The notes beneath the pieces were generated by a model, which did not search any database, was not told the origin of the DNA, and saw only the letters and a list, made by a program, of their open reading frames with translations. From assembly GCF_963678635.1 (NCBI RefSeq), contig NC_087064.1:82019847-82083846 (forward strand): a DNA stretch of 64,000 nt. The letters are read 5' to 3'. The position numbers and the translations under genes were made by a program. Source of the stretch: Symsagittifera roscoffensis. Its lineage: Eukaryota > Xenacoelomorpha > Acoela > Convolutidae. Below are positions 60,401 through 61,250 of the stretch, one piece after another (within the stretch, counting starts at the first letter, position 1; each line of letters begins with the position of its first letter).

Positions 60401-61135
60401 GCTCTGGTTTGATGAGTATAAGTTAATGAAGCCATTGGTAATTTGTGCTAAGATAGCTTTCCCTAAGATCTTTCGCTCAGCCAAACGTACAAAAAAAACG
60501 AATTTGTTTTATCTTGTGGTTTTTTGGTACAAGTGCAAGTGGTGGCTCTTTTGCCGTTTCCCACCCCCTCGTAAAATTACAAAATTAAGCTGTTCAAAAA
60601 ATTTTTGCATGTAATAATGTAAAAAACCGTTCACCTGTTCACGTAATTAACCTGCCTCATTTGCGCCAACTTATTCGATACTTTATTTGTCATCATCAAA
60701 GCACCAAATTGAACGATTTTGAGGCGCTCTTTTTACATTAGGGACCCCTCTATCTTACTTGTTCAGTTATTTTTTTGTTTGCAGTTAGTTTTTATTTTTT
60801 GTTTAATGGTTCATTTTCTTTTTTGGTTTGTTTTTTTTTAATGCAAAGAAGAAAACTGGCTGAAGCCGTCTGTGCTACTCGCCCAGCAGTCGGAGCTACT
60901 CTTGGTAACTTTTTTGTGGGTCGTTGTTTAGAAAACGTACAAGTCGTTCCTGCTGGAAGGAGTGATGGAGAGTGAATTGGAGAGTGGGGACTACGAGGCT
61001 GCCAAGAAGAGACTGACGTGTGAGGAGACCACTGCTCTCATGAGTGAAAATGCCTCCTTCATCACAGAGCGCATGAACGACTCAGACGGAGGGGGAGGGG
61101 CTGACGACTACGACGAAGACGACGACGACTACTAA
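255..61135 (+). CDS. CADPS: CAPS / CADPS (UNC-31 family) calcium-dependent secretion activator, 3' eleven exons
   Basis: CAPS proteins prime dense-core vesicles for Ca2+-triggered exocytosis through a MUN (Munc13-like) domain. Only the C-terminal part is in the window; upstream exons (C2, PH, N-terminal MUN) lie before base 1. Exons: 255-411, 670-814, 1188-1385, 1922-2033, 2121-2138 (tentative), 12080-12154, 52435-52533, 53699-53752, 54124-54243, 59811-59915, 60932-61135. Together they give 1287 bases in one open frame ending TAA. Family landmarks seen: [93 protein letters not shown] and [11 protein letters not shown], then an acidic [10 protein letters not shown] tail. All but one of the ten introns are GT-AG with decent sites; the weak one follows the microexon. 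The intron before 52435 is about 40 kb and holds other genes and transposons. Confidence 0.93.
670..814 (+). CDS. CADPS: CAPS exon B
   Basis: The acceptor is ttttctag and the donor GTGAGT. It encodes [20 protein letters not shown], then [19 protein letters not shown]. It enters in phase 1, leaves in phase 2 and fits its neighbours. Confidence 0.93.
1188..1385 (+). CDS. CADPS: CAPS exon C
   Basis: The acceptor is tttcgcag and the donor GTGAGT. It encodes a charged linker ([16 protein letters not shown]), then the conserved [20 protein letters not shown] and [20 protein letters not shown]. The linker is much shorter than the proline-rich insert of vertebrate CADPS (family knowledge). Confidence 0.92.
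1922..2033 (+). CDS. CADPS: CAPS exon D
   Basis: The acceptor is tttttgtag. The donor is AAG|GTTACC, weak but the only one that keeps the frame. It encodes [20 protein letters not shown], then [18 protein letters not shown], equivalent to the family segment around xIPxxICxMxNVVLDAK. It ends in phase 0. Confidence 0.88.
2121..2138 (+). CDS. CADPS: Candidate CAPS microexon (18 nt, ICQMTI)
   Basis: Between exon D and the exon at 12080 the family has a short segment that reads (S)KLCSM in vertebrates. The 18 bases here encode ICQMTI. Preceded by the final Lys of exon D they give KICQM, flanked by an acceptor (taagcttcag) and a weak GT donor (ATT|GTATAG). Both ends are phase 0, so inclusion keeps the frame. 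Without it the conserved segment is missing. The weak donor is the main doubt. Confidence 0.55.
2353..2551 (-). CDS. TMEM272-like gene, terminal cytoplasmic exon
   Basis: The acceptor is cacttttatag; phase 2 matches the exon ending at 6839. It encodes [40 protein letters not shown] and a charged end KESKLKE before TGA. It lies only about 215 bases from the candidate CAPS microexon, on the opposite strand. Confidence 0.7.
2353..10998 (-). CDS. TMEM272-like four-helix membrane protein, nested antisense in a CAPS intron
   Basis: No function is established for this family. The core is a four-TM protein with a conserved CP(x)EP(x)IPI motif after helix 1 and a YCxxxLYxFA motif in helix 4. Exons in transcription order: 10998-10906, 10263-10150 (uncertain), 9733-9627, 9221-8955, 6971-6839, 2551-2353. 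Seen: helix 1 ([18 protein letters not shown]), [20 protein letters not shown], helix 3 ([20 protein letters not shown]), [18 protein letters not shown], then a 60-residue charged cytoplasmic tail. Phases agree from 9733 to the TGA stop at 2353. The 5' arrangement is unresolved: exon 9733 needs a phase-2 partner, which the first exon supplies only if spliced at an AT|GTACAG site. The whole gene lies inside the 2139-12079 CAPS intron on the opposite strand. Confidence 0.72.
2830..3625 (+). repeat. Decayed tandem satellite, ~180-bp unit, four copies
   Basis: The pattern TTTTCGGCTTAATAGGTTT … TTTTCTGTGTGCGTGTG … GAGGGAGNGGNGAACTT recurs at about 2984, 3159, 3330 and 3515. The first unit carries a (TG)n run at 2951-2975. 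Related single units occur near 20155-20230 and 20525-20720. Confidence 0.78.
3626..5046. other. AT-rich intron, no gene
   Basis: Decayed repeat pieces (a TTGATCCAG-like block near 3980-4170, of the family at 5530). No coding signal or RNA gene seen. Confidence 0.6.
5047..5462. repeat. Triple tandem perfect hairpin, 138-bp units with alternating loop orientation
   Basis: Three 138-bp units (5047-5184, 5186-5323, 5325-5462) are separated by one G. Each has 61-bp arms (starting CCTGAAACGC) around a 16-base loop. The loop reads AATTTATAAACTTTTT in units 1 and 3 and its reverse complement in unit 2. Arms are nearly perfect (one mismatch near 5175 and one in unit 3). The palindrome extends a few bases into both flanks (ttccc/gggaa). 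Confidence 0.95.
5530..5835 (+). repeat. Dispersed AT-rich repeat (AGTTCAGTTCATTTC…CCTATTGATCCAGTTTT family)
   Basis: The block order (TTGAAAGGAAGG, AACCTATTGATCCAG, GGCTTATTTTA) also occurs at 19550-19690, 22330-22510, 22740-23060, 29730-30130 and 31430-31800. The copies are diverged, non-coding, and account for much of the intron. Confidence 0.65.
6030..6330 (+). repeat. Decayed GTTCCGAC-family repeat
   Basis: GTGACGGAATATTTGCGCTC followed by a TTCAGACAATTTTG block and, about 260 bases on, ATACGAGTAGTCTTGTTT, in the same order as the copy at 52974. Confidence 0.5.
6839..6971 (-). CDS. TMEM272-like gene, helix-4 exon
   Basis: The acceptor is ccgttttgtttag and the donor AA|GTACGG. It encodes [20 protein letters not shown], then [20 protein letters not shown]. 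The YCDCILYF motif is the helix-4 signature. Entry phase 1 and exit phase 2 fit both neighbours. Confidence 0.8.
8270..8860 (+). repeat. Dispersed repeat, GTAGCACAGAATGTTCCGACC family
   Basis: It starts AGCCGGTTACTGTGCAAGTA, GCACAGAATGTTCCGACC and ends with GATTATTTGTGGTACC and CCGAATACAAAGTT. The same start and end occur at 36005-36580. It lies in the intron between the 6971 and 8955 exons of the TMEM272-like gene. Confidence 0.7.
8955..9221 (-). CDS. TMEM272-like gene, helices 2-3 exon
   Basis: The acceptor is gactctgattcag and the donor TCTG|GTAAGC. It encodes [20 protein letters not shown], a polar loop and [20 protein letters not shown]. The CPLEPMVPV motif matches the CPxxPxIPI signature of the family. 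Confidence 0.8.
9627..9733 (-). CDS. TMEM272-like gene, helix-1 exon
   Basis: The acceptor is tttcttctaattgag. It encodes [20 protein letters not shown], then [16 protein letters not shown]. The only junction that keeps frame with the next exon is a GC donor, AAG|GCCAGT. Read through, the frame stops at 9608-9610. Confidence 0.6.
10150..10263 (-). CDS. TMEM272-like gene, candidate second exon
   Basis: The open segment [20 protein letters not shown] continues to SLYSYSES and has codon character like the other exons. It has phase 0 ends with a weak acceptor (ccaattgag) and donor TCA|GTAATG. It could instead be an alternative first exon starting at the ATG at 10278. Confidence 0.4.
10490..10707. 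mobile_element. TIR element (MITE-like), arms ~85 bp
   Basis: Left TAGCGCTACTCGTTAAATG and right CATTTAACGAGTAGTGCTA are inverted. The similarity continues inward through the CTTTCAACATA block with several mismatches, so this is an older copy. It lies in an intron of the TMEM272-like gene if the exon at 10906 belongs to it. Confidence 0.75.
10906..10998 (-). CDS. TMEM272-like gene, candidate first coding exon
   Basis: ATG at 10998 opens a polar N-terminus, [20 protein letters not shown] then [11 protein letters not shown], in a GC-rich patch. The downstream border would be a GC donor (CAG|GCAACA). An alternative GT donor (ACCAT|GTACAG) inside it would join exon 9733 in frame. Confidence 0.5.
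11821..12043. mobile_element. MITE family B, copy 1 (TIR GGGCTCTTTTCCAGTTTCCC)
   Basis: Inverted ends TGGGTTCTTTTCCAG and CTGGAAAAGAGCCTA enclose ~220 bp that include a TGTTCACGCTGACACG-like block shared (inverted) with 44262-44485. It ends 36 bases before CAPS exon E. Confidence 0.82.
12080..12154 (+). CDS. CADPS: CAPS exon E
   Basis: The 75-base exon sits between acceptor tgtgttttag and donor AAG|GTAAGA. It encodes [25 protein letters not shown] (shown in two parts), matching the family segment YHxKIDELIxxT…VAKF. Phase 0 at both ends. A TIR element ends only 36 bases upstream. Confidence 0.88.
12161..12190 (+). repeat. (CT)n microsatellite in the start of the ~40 kb CAPS intron
   Basis: A run of CT dinucleotides followed by T-rich sequence, 7 bases after the exon E boundary. 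Confidence 0.85.
13305..13420 (+). repeat. tRNA-derived SINE-like repeat, type 1
   Basis: GGTGTGAGACTCCTAGTCTC, then GATCGCAGGTTTAAATCTCG (box-B-like) and ACGTAGCCG. A sister copy is at 20345-20415 (GGTGTGAGACTC, TCTAGGTCGCACTTCGAATC, GAGACGTAGCCG). Both are followed by CTAGTTTTTGCGAAGCGAA-type sequence. Confidence 0.6.
14643..14731 (-). repeat. 3' LTR of the copia element (89 bp)
   Basis: Same 89 bases as 19444-19532. No clear polypurine tract abuts it; a purine-rich AAAAAGGCGGAAAG lies about 15 bases inside, on the element strand. Confidence 0.92.
15135..19412 (-). CDS. Copia-class Gag-Pol polyprotein (Gag, protease, integrase, RT, RNase H)
   Basis: One 1425-residue frame gives domains in copia order. 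Gag is at about 1-240 (start [20 protein letters not shown]) with a CX2CX4HX4C zinc knuckle near 240 ([14 protein letters not shown]). The protease has [13 protein letters not shown] near 295. Integrase has an H-x4-H/C-x2-C zinc finger (HRQFAH, CEVC), then Asp (VSIDLHEV), Asp (LTDNGREF) and Glu ([10 protein letters not shown]). Reverse transcriptase has [20 protein letters not shown] and a CVHVDD active site (VDD preceded by H rather than Y). RNase H has [25 protein letters not shown] and ADALTK. Integrase before RT defines Ty1/copia. Gag and Pol are in one frame, with no frameshift. The start lies 31 bases after the 5' LTR. Gag style resembles GalEa-type elements of aquatic animals (inference). 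Confidence 0.96.
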   Translation of the reverse strand: MNVYKEPPSWPDSKSYDQWKIEVEAWVDFTDISKNKKAIGIALSLTGDKREVAFSLPMSDLKADDGVEKLLQKLQEVFDVNSIDKSFADFLSFVNLRRSARMSINDYIIQFDRLNNSLKTHKLLFPDNILAAFLLHGASLEVHERQMILTATASFDIGLMKANLRRILSDKNVHRALDDVPVVKEEGAFASSEKQEEVPESALFASKNRKFGDTKKRSFPKPQYKGKNPVDKRGNVSTCAICGSRNHWARLCPDKESTDEKVRRKDDNQDGDDDRGSAFIIFACMTSKLLEECWNRAILDTGCSKTVCGQAWLKEYTKHLSAEDKKVFSSRPTTTTIVFGGDNEVRATKTCVLPVQFGQEKCALNVEVIPGKLPLLLSVKSMTKAGFIIDLVNSKVKSGLSDVAMPIILSNTGHVKLELLPSSITEVHEEVSLFAAVDLNEKVIRKLHRQFAHCSSKRLLGLLKNAGQSGENVRKTVNTVVESCEVCAKFGKKPSHPVVALPLAENFNEVVSIDLHEVRDAPGKRYYIHVIDLFSRFSQGEFISDKHAETIVNSLNKLWCFNFGTPDKILTDNGREFDNDIFRQNSEFLDIELLTTPAESPWSNGVVERHNLILTEAFEKSRLSGASPDVSLQHAIYAKNCLSNHSGFSAYQLVFGRLPRVPNVTEHKLPALGESIYVTDVVENHLRALRLAREGFIAAESSERIKRALRFNIRENGQNTEIGDAVFYQRQNSNWRGPAKVVGADRPNLLVKHGGTVYRVHQTQLRKAVEQSTLHIQDDCDLGGAQTKPLRSGSQTIGSAIADSVVDEGVSDVSPSITVECDTLPRVSDTLEVRSDEPKDPEASTGTVANAGRELPRVKSKVRIIDDVFETPVDALVLSRAGKATGKNKSWFNVELVEPMELCGNQRSIDFAAVRHWEPINEHCGVVLACTEGSESFDEAKREEVDAWKHYDVYEEVDSTEGITPIDSKWVLSIKPDGRHKARLVARGYQDVEGVNSVKDAPTCMNETFRIVLSHHSSRANWTECTSLDVKTAFLQGIALKRTVFLKPPREFEKGKLWKLKKCIYGLPDAARHWYDRVFIELSALGGVRSNTDYTLFIWKDSGCLCVHVDDFWAIGTVQFFSEVVEKLSHVFDIGSKKALPHTYLGVELSLDVQSMVLNQSSYVSRLEELPQNISQSGSMNSQTTPYQKSILRGALGQLLWPAMRTRPDILYEVSFLIGNIGCSTVSDLNRVNKLIRRVKLEDLSLNFPNLGEPGNWRIVVFSDATLNNNSDGGTHGGFLVFLVNEETRKCGLVAWQSKKLRRIARSTLCAEVLACIEAVDAAILCQNVISEVYTAEKRIPIYAYCDNKSLIESVYSTKSVSERILRMDVGYLRETINSGVLSAISWIPTELQLADALTKSRSPARKELATAMRTNELDFRCIDK
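19432..19443 (-). other. Primer binding site, initiator tRNA-Met type
   Basis: TGGTAGCAGGAC on the element strand directly follows the 5' LTR. Its first nine bases complement the ...CTGCTACCA end of metazoan tRNA-iMet. Confidence 0.75.
19444..19532 (-). repeat. 5' LTR of the copia element (89 bp)
   Basis: On the element strand it begins TGTTAATATTTATAAC (TATA-like) and carries AATAAA before its TTTTTCA end. Identical to the other LTR by eye. Very short for an LTR. Confidence 0.92.
19785..19870 (+). repeat. tRNA-derived SINE-like repeat, type 2
   Basis: TTTTAGCCTGGAGGTAACGA (box-A-like) and TTGGTTCGAATCTGACCAGG (box B) lie ~35 bases apart, as in a tRNA promoter. The sister copy is at 40185-40260 (GGCCTGGAGGTAACTACT, GTTCGAATCCTG). 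Confidence 0.6.
20340..20525 (+). repeat. tRNA-derived SINE-like repeat, type 1, copy 2
   Basis: Box-B-like CACTTCGAATCC is followed by GAGACGTAGCCG and a tail with TTTGCGAAGCGAAGCTTTGC, CTCTGTGC, as at 13305-13490. Confidence 0.6.
20744..22229. repeat. Island less AT-rich than its surroundings, with three copies of an unknown sequence
   Basis: Copy A starts at 20744, copy B at 21631 and copy C at 22051, each opening TCTCAGCGGACCCCGACGCA. A is longest (to about 21590). B lacks the interior between CTTAGACCGA and CACAGTATAACGCGCAGG. C stops at ATTCAATCCCACTC. Composition, balanced strands and hairpins (ACTGTGTGCG/CGCACACAGT type) suggest structured RNA or a mobile unit. No long frame. It is embedded in the AT-rich ~180-bp satellite family. 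Confidence 0.8.
23522..24970. repeat. Tandem segmental duplication, copy 1 (1449 bp)
   Basis: It starts CATATATTTTTCTCATCAC and recurs 1449 bases later. Copies differ at only a handful of positions by eye (for example CTAAATTG/CTAAACTG and CCTAATGG/CCTGTTGG). AT-rich, no gene recognised. Confidence 0.95.
24971..26419. repeat. Tandem segmental duplication, copy 2 (1449 bp)
   Basis: Direct head-to-tail copy of the preceding unit, ending AGAACATTCT. Near identity means a recent event or an assembly artefact. Confidence 0.95.
26428..26850 (+). repeat. Dispersed repeat, GTTCCGAC family
   Basis: It begins GTTCCGACTTTCG, has a GGAAT...GCTTGGGGTGGTTTTTT block, and ends with TACGAGCAGTCTTGTT. A related but diverged segment lies inside each copy of the 1449-bp duplication (near 24130 and 25580). 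Confidence 0.7.
26851..28079. other. AT-rich intron, no convincing gene
   Basis: A + strand frame at 27446-27652 (68 codons) is slightly less AT-rich, but there is no homology cue or splice context. Otherwise nothing seen. Confidence 0.5.
28080..28800 (+). repeat. Decayed tandem satellite, ~155-bp unit, five copies
   Basis: CTCAAAAACTACCCTNCCAA plus GGATTAAGGGTTCAATCGAA recurs near 28086, 28245, 28406, 28548 and 28702. Copies are diverged. The open frames across it are by-products of the period. Confidence 0.78.
29730..30130 (+). repeat. Dispersed AT-rich repeat, same family, fuller copy
   Basis: TTTTAAGTTCAGTTCATTTC, AAAGGTCACGAAAAACATG and GAGCTTTAAGGGCATCTATT occur in this order, as at 31430-31800. 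Confidence 0.7.
31430..31800 (+). repeat. Dispersed AT-rich repeat, same family
   Basis: TTTTAAGTTCAGTTCATTTC, AAAGGTCACGAAAAACG and AGAGCTTTAAAGCCA match 29730-30130. It lies just downstream of the Usp gene end. Confidence 0.7.
32003..32202 (-). CDS. Universal stress protein exon 3
   Basis: The acceptor is ttttgtttcag. It encodes [40 protein letters not shown] and a Q-rich tail; stop TAA at 32003-32005. Confidence 0.93.
32003..33210 (-). CDS. Universal stress protein (UspA family), three exons, nested antisense in the CAPS ~40 kb intron
   Basis: Exons 33210-32997, 32610-32458 and 32202-32003 join in phase (1, 1) to a complete 188-residue protein. Usp proteins are small ATP-binding alpha/beta sandwich dimers found in plants and many invertebrates. 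Seen: a Ser-rich N-terminus, strand 1 [20 protein letters not shown] with the VDGS phosphate-binding start, [23 protein letters not shown], and the C-terminal [20 protein letters not shown] that gives the ATP signature G-x2-G-x9-G-S, then [19 protein letters not shown] Gln/Asn-rich tail ends at TAA 32003. All introns are GT-AG. The length is normal for the family. An inverted AATAAA lies at 31819-31824. Confidence 0.93.
32458..32610 (-). CDS. Universal stress protein exon 2
   Basis: The acceptor is ttctctatcttag. It encodes [40 protein letters not shown] and [11 protein letters not shown]; donor AAAG|GTAACC. Confidence 0.9.
32997..33210 (-). CDS. Universal stress protein exon 1
   Basis: The start ATG at 33210 is followed by [20 protein letters not shown] and the first Usp strand; donor CAG|GTAACG. 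Confidence 0.9.
33540..35186 (-). CDS. 3' exons of an unidentified minus-strand membrane-protein gene
   Basis: Three exon-like pieces agree in splice sites and phase. 35186-35120 (acceptor gatttgattttcag, donor CAG|GTAAGC) encodes the hydrophobic [20 protein letters not shown]. 34806-34770 (acceptor ggcatttag, donor GACG|GTAAGA) encodes [13 protein letters not shown]. 33682-33540 (acceptor aaattttttag) encodes [20 protein letters not shown], a Ser/Thr/Pro-rich tail and TAA. The chain reads as one membrane helix followed by a cytoplasmic tail. The product is not recognised. Upstream exons may include segments at 37139, 44793 and 46015. The gene ends about 330 bases before the Usp start on the same strand. 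Confidence 0.45.
36005..36580 (+). repeat. Dispersed repeat, GTAGCACAGAATGTTCCGACC family, copy 2
   Basis: Start and end blocks match the copy at 8270. Further fragments: 39545-39600 (start), 39725-39770 and 23325-23700 (inverted pieces), and 49880-50330, 51000-51370 (decayed). Confidence 0.7.
36599..36811. repeat. Foldback of 17-bp repeats (TTACGAATTGTCG type)
   Basis: Three copies of a (G)ACAATTCGTAACAAG-like 17-mer at 36599-36649 face four inverted copies (TTACGAATTGTC) at 36742-36811, around a unique GC-richer centre. Ends built of short direct repeats resemble Foldback-type elements. Confidence 0.7.
37139..37428 (-). other. Exon-like segment, minus strand (open frame, one stop, strong donor)
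   Basis: A frame opens after atcag near 37429 and runs [20 protein letters not shown] to [15 protein letters not shown], then TAA. It continues open to a strong donor (CAG|GTAAGC) at 37138. The donor phase (2) is exactly what the exon at 35186 needs. Either only the last ~25 bases are exon, or the stop marks an alternative C-terminus or a defect. Confidence 0.35.
37440..39336. other. AT-rich intron, no gene
   Basis: No open frame of note, no hairpin and no recognised repeat, apart from a TTCCGAGCTCTCC block at 37600 shared with 50388. Confidence 0.5.
39337..39537. mobile_element. Foldback element with 74-bp inverted arms
   Basis: Arms 39337-39410 and 39464-39537 are perfect reverse complements by eye, around a 53-base AT-rich centre. 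Each arm holds CAGTATTTAGACA twice. No open reading frame; consistent with a MITE or foldback. Confidence 0.92.
40183..40262 (+). repeat. tRNA-derived SINE-like repeat, type 2, copy 2
   Basis: TTTGGCCTGGAGGTAACTAC and TTACGTTCGAATCCTGTTAG keep the same spacing as at 19785. The cloverleaf is not intact, so it is not a functional tRNA. Confidence 0.6.
40730..41300 (+). repeat. Second array of the ~155-bp satellite family
   Basis: Units with AAAAATTACCCTGCC, AAAATCACTTGCTAAGTCTG and AAAAATAACCCAGCCAAATC recur at about 40745, 41027 and 41199, and GATAATAAGGGTATAATC matches the unit at 28080-28800. Confidence 0.6.
41391..41450 (+). other. Exon-like GC-rich patch
   Basis: Between aaaacag and a consensus GTGAGT donor (41451) is a patch reading [20 protein letters not shown] on the + strand. 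The minus strand is also open here. It does not fit the CAPS frame, whose neighbouring exons already join. It may be a fragment of another gene. Confidence 0.25.
41560..43560. other. AT-rich region with unassigned short frames
   Basis: Includes a SINE-like piece (41560-41640), a + strand frame ending near 42630 ([20 protein letters not shown]), and at 43000-43300 a stretch open on both strands. No family identified; possibly remnants of an old transposon. Confidence 0.35.
44262..44485. mobile_element. MITE family B, copy 2
   Basis: Ends GGCTCTTTTGCAGTTTCCCC and GGGGGAAACTGGAAAAGAGCC are inverted. The interior shares the CACCTGTTCACGCTGACACG block with copy 1. Confidence 0.82.
44793..44843 (-). 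other. Exon-like segment, minus strand
   Basis: An acceptor (gctctgccttccag) opens a GC-rich segment. In the phase offered by the exon at 46015 it reads [17 protein letters not shown], whose AIDIWSAG resembles kinase subdomain IX. In phase 0 it reads [20 protein letters not shown]. Which frame is used cannot be settled from the sequence. Confidence 0.35.
46015..46159 (-). other. Exon-like segment, minus strand
   Basis: An acceptor with a long pyrimidine tract (ttttttttcag) is followed by 48 open codons ([48 protein letters not shown]) and a good donor, AAAGA|GTGAAC. It ends in phase 1, matching the segment at 44843. The product is not recognised. A 346-bp tandem repeat starts right at its 5' border. 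Confidence 0.45.
46168..47130 (+). repeat. Tandem repeat, 346-bp unit, three copies
   Basis: ACGCGAAACAAAG recurs at 46306, 46652 and 46998, exactly 346 apart. Copies 2 and 3 are close; copy 1 is more diverged and abuts an exon-like segment (46015-46159). Confidence 0.88.
49286..49305 (+). repeat. Poly-C tract, 20 bases
   Basis: Uninterrupted 20 C. A minus-strand frame across it (Gly run) is a by-product. Confidence 0.9.
50600..50695 (+). repeat. Repeat with GGGGTCGAATCCCTGA motif
   Basis: GGGGGTCGAATCCCTGAGGG and GGGCGTCCGCCCCC recur, diverged, at 29645-29705 (GGGGTTGAATCCCTGAATGA, GGGGCGTACCTCCACCCCC). Confidence 0.55.
52435..52533 (+). CDS. CADPS: CAPS exon F
   Basis: The acceptor is tctatttcag and the donor TCT|GTCAGT. 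It encodes [20 protein letters not shown], then [13 protein letters not shown], matching family [20 protein letters not shown]. It follows the ~40 kb intron and is phase 0 at both ends. Confidence 0.93.
52974..53506 (+). repeat. Dispersed repeat, GTTCCGAC family (full copy)
   Basis: It starts TTGTTCCGACTTTCG and ends GCAGTCGGAACATTC plus GATACGAGCAGTCTTGTT. The subterminal TGTTCCGACT / AGTCGGAACA pair is inverted. A CAGGGCTTCGCCCTG hairpin lies near the 3' end. Confidence 0.75.
53699..53752 (+). CDS. CADPS: CAPS exon G (possible cassette)
   Basis: This 54-base exon lies between tttttttttcag and CAG|GTCAGT and encodes [18 protein letters not shown]. Phase 0 at both ends means it can be skipped without loss of frame. 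Its end (KPQAKPGQD) resembles the start of the next exon (KQQPTAGQD), so the two may have arisen by duplication and may be used alternatively. Confidence 0.75.
54124..54243 (+). CDS. CADPS: CAPS exon H
   Basis: The acceptor is gttaagtctcag and the donor ATT|GTAAGT. It encodes [20 protein letters not shown], then [20 protein letters not shown], matching family PGMDVADAYVTFVRHSQ. The reading frame stays open upstream to another possible acceptor at 54020-54021. A foldback element starts 7 bases after the exon end. Confidence 0.9.
54251..54659. mobile_element. TIR element with internal palindromic TTTCAGATCTGAAA repeats
   Basis: Left GCCCGTACCCAGTAAATTTT and right AAAATTTACTGGATACGGG are inverted; the arms continue through several ATTTCAGATCTGAAAT palindromes. 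It begins 7 bases after the end of CAPS exon H, right behind GTAAGTT. Confidence 0.82.
55532..55551 (+). repeat. Poly-C tract, 20 bases, next to AGGTAATG repeats
   Basis: 20 C preceded by direct and inverted copies of AGGTAATG(G/A)ATTTCA (55415-55530). Confidence 0.9.
55960..58250. repeat. Second island, with a ~781-bp tandem duplication
   Basis: Units 56469-57249 and 57250-58035 are near-identical, differing at roughly a dozen sites by eye. Flanks carry CCGGCTACTCTTT twice at 56040-56090 and the inverted AGCCGGAAAGAGC at 58031. A + strand frame at about 56120-56517 with one internal TAG includes [20 protein letters not shown] and [20 protein letters not shown]. No family is recognised; possibly a decayed transposon with non-coding tandem units. 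Confidence 0.75.
58731..59148. mobile_element. TIR element with imperfect arms (CATAGGTTCCAA)
   Basis: Left GGTGCATATTCATAGGTTCC and right GGAACCTATGAGAATTCACC are inverted; a second inner pair (TCGCATAAGT / ACTTATGCGA) also folds. The centre has a GC-rich patch (58870-58980). Confidence 0.72.
59143..59580. mobile_element. TIR element, 30-bp ends starting GTACTACTATGATAG
   Basis: GTACTACTATGATAGAGTGG at the left and CCACTCTATCATAGTAGTAC at the right are exact inverses. One mismatch occurs further in. It abuts or overlaps the right end of the element at 58731-59148. Confidence 0.85.
59811..59915 (+). CDS. CADPS: CAPS exon I
   Basis: The acceptor is ttttgtttcag and the donor AAA|GTAAGC. It encodes [20 protein letters not shown], then [15 protein letters not shown], equivalent to QWYNSSMNVICTWLTDR and LHIYQLKTL in vertebrates. 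Phase 0 at both ends. Confidence 0.92.
59992..60094 (+). tRNA. tRNA-Leu (anticodon CAA) with 19-nt canonical intron
   Basis: The acceptor arms GGCAGAA and TTCTGTC pair (one G-U), with discriminator A. The D-arm box A is TGGCCGAGCGGTCTAAGG, the long variable arm is typical of Leu, and the T-arm box B is GGGTTCGAATCCC. The anticodon CAA lies in loop CTCAAG. An intron at 60030-60048 sits between positions 37 and 38, the canonical site; metazoan tRNA-Leu(CAA) genes typically carry such an intron. It lies in the last CAPS intron, on the sense strand, 76 bases after exon I. Confidence 0.93.
60544..60646 (+). mobile_element. MITE family B, truncated copy
   Basis: The left end GGCTCTTTTGCCGTTTCCCA and interior TTCACCTGTTCACG match copies 1 and 2; no right end was found. 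A decayed right-end-like piece also lies at 59678-59706. Confidence 0.65.
60932..61135 (+). CDS. CADPS: CAPS terminal exon J
   Basis: The acceptor is ttgtttag. The exon encodes [20 protein letters not shown], a CEETTALM segment equivalent to family VEEATA, a GGGGA linker and an Asp/Glu/Tyr tail ending TAA at 61133-61135. The C-terminal acidic tail is typical of CAPS. Confidence 0.92.
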   Translation, partial: KTYKSFLLEGVMESELESGDYEAAKKRLTCEETTALMSENASFITERMNDSDGGGGADDYDEDDDDY

Positions 61136-61244
61136 CTCAGCATACGATCTCATTCTTCTTACTTTTCCGCTGCATTTGTTGAAATTTGATTGCCAGTCGA
61201 AATTGGATTACAAGTTGAATTGCAGCAAATAATTTATTTGACAG

Positions 61245-61250
61245 AATAAA
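61245..61250 (+). terminator. CAPS polyadenylation signal AATAAA
   Basis: AATAAA lies 110 bases after the CAPS stop codon and is the first canonical hexamer downstream on this strand. Confidence 0.75.
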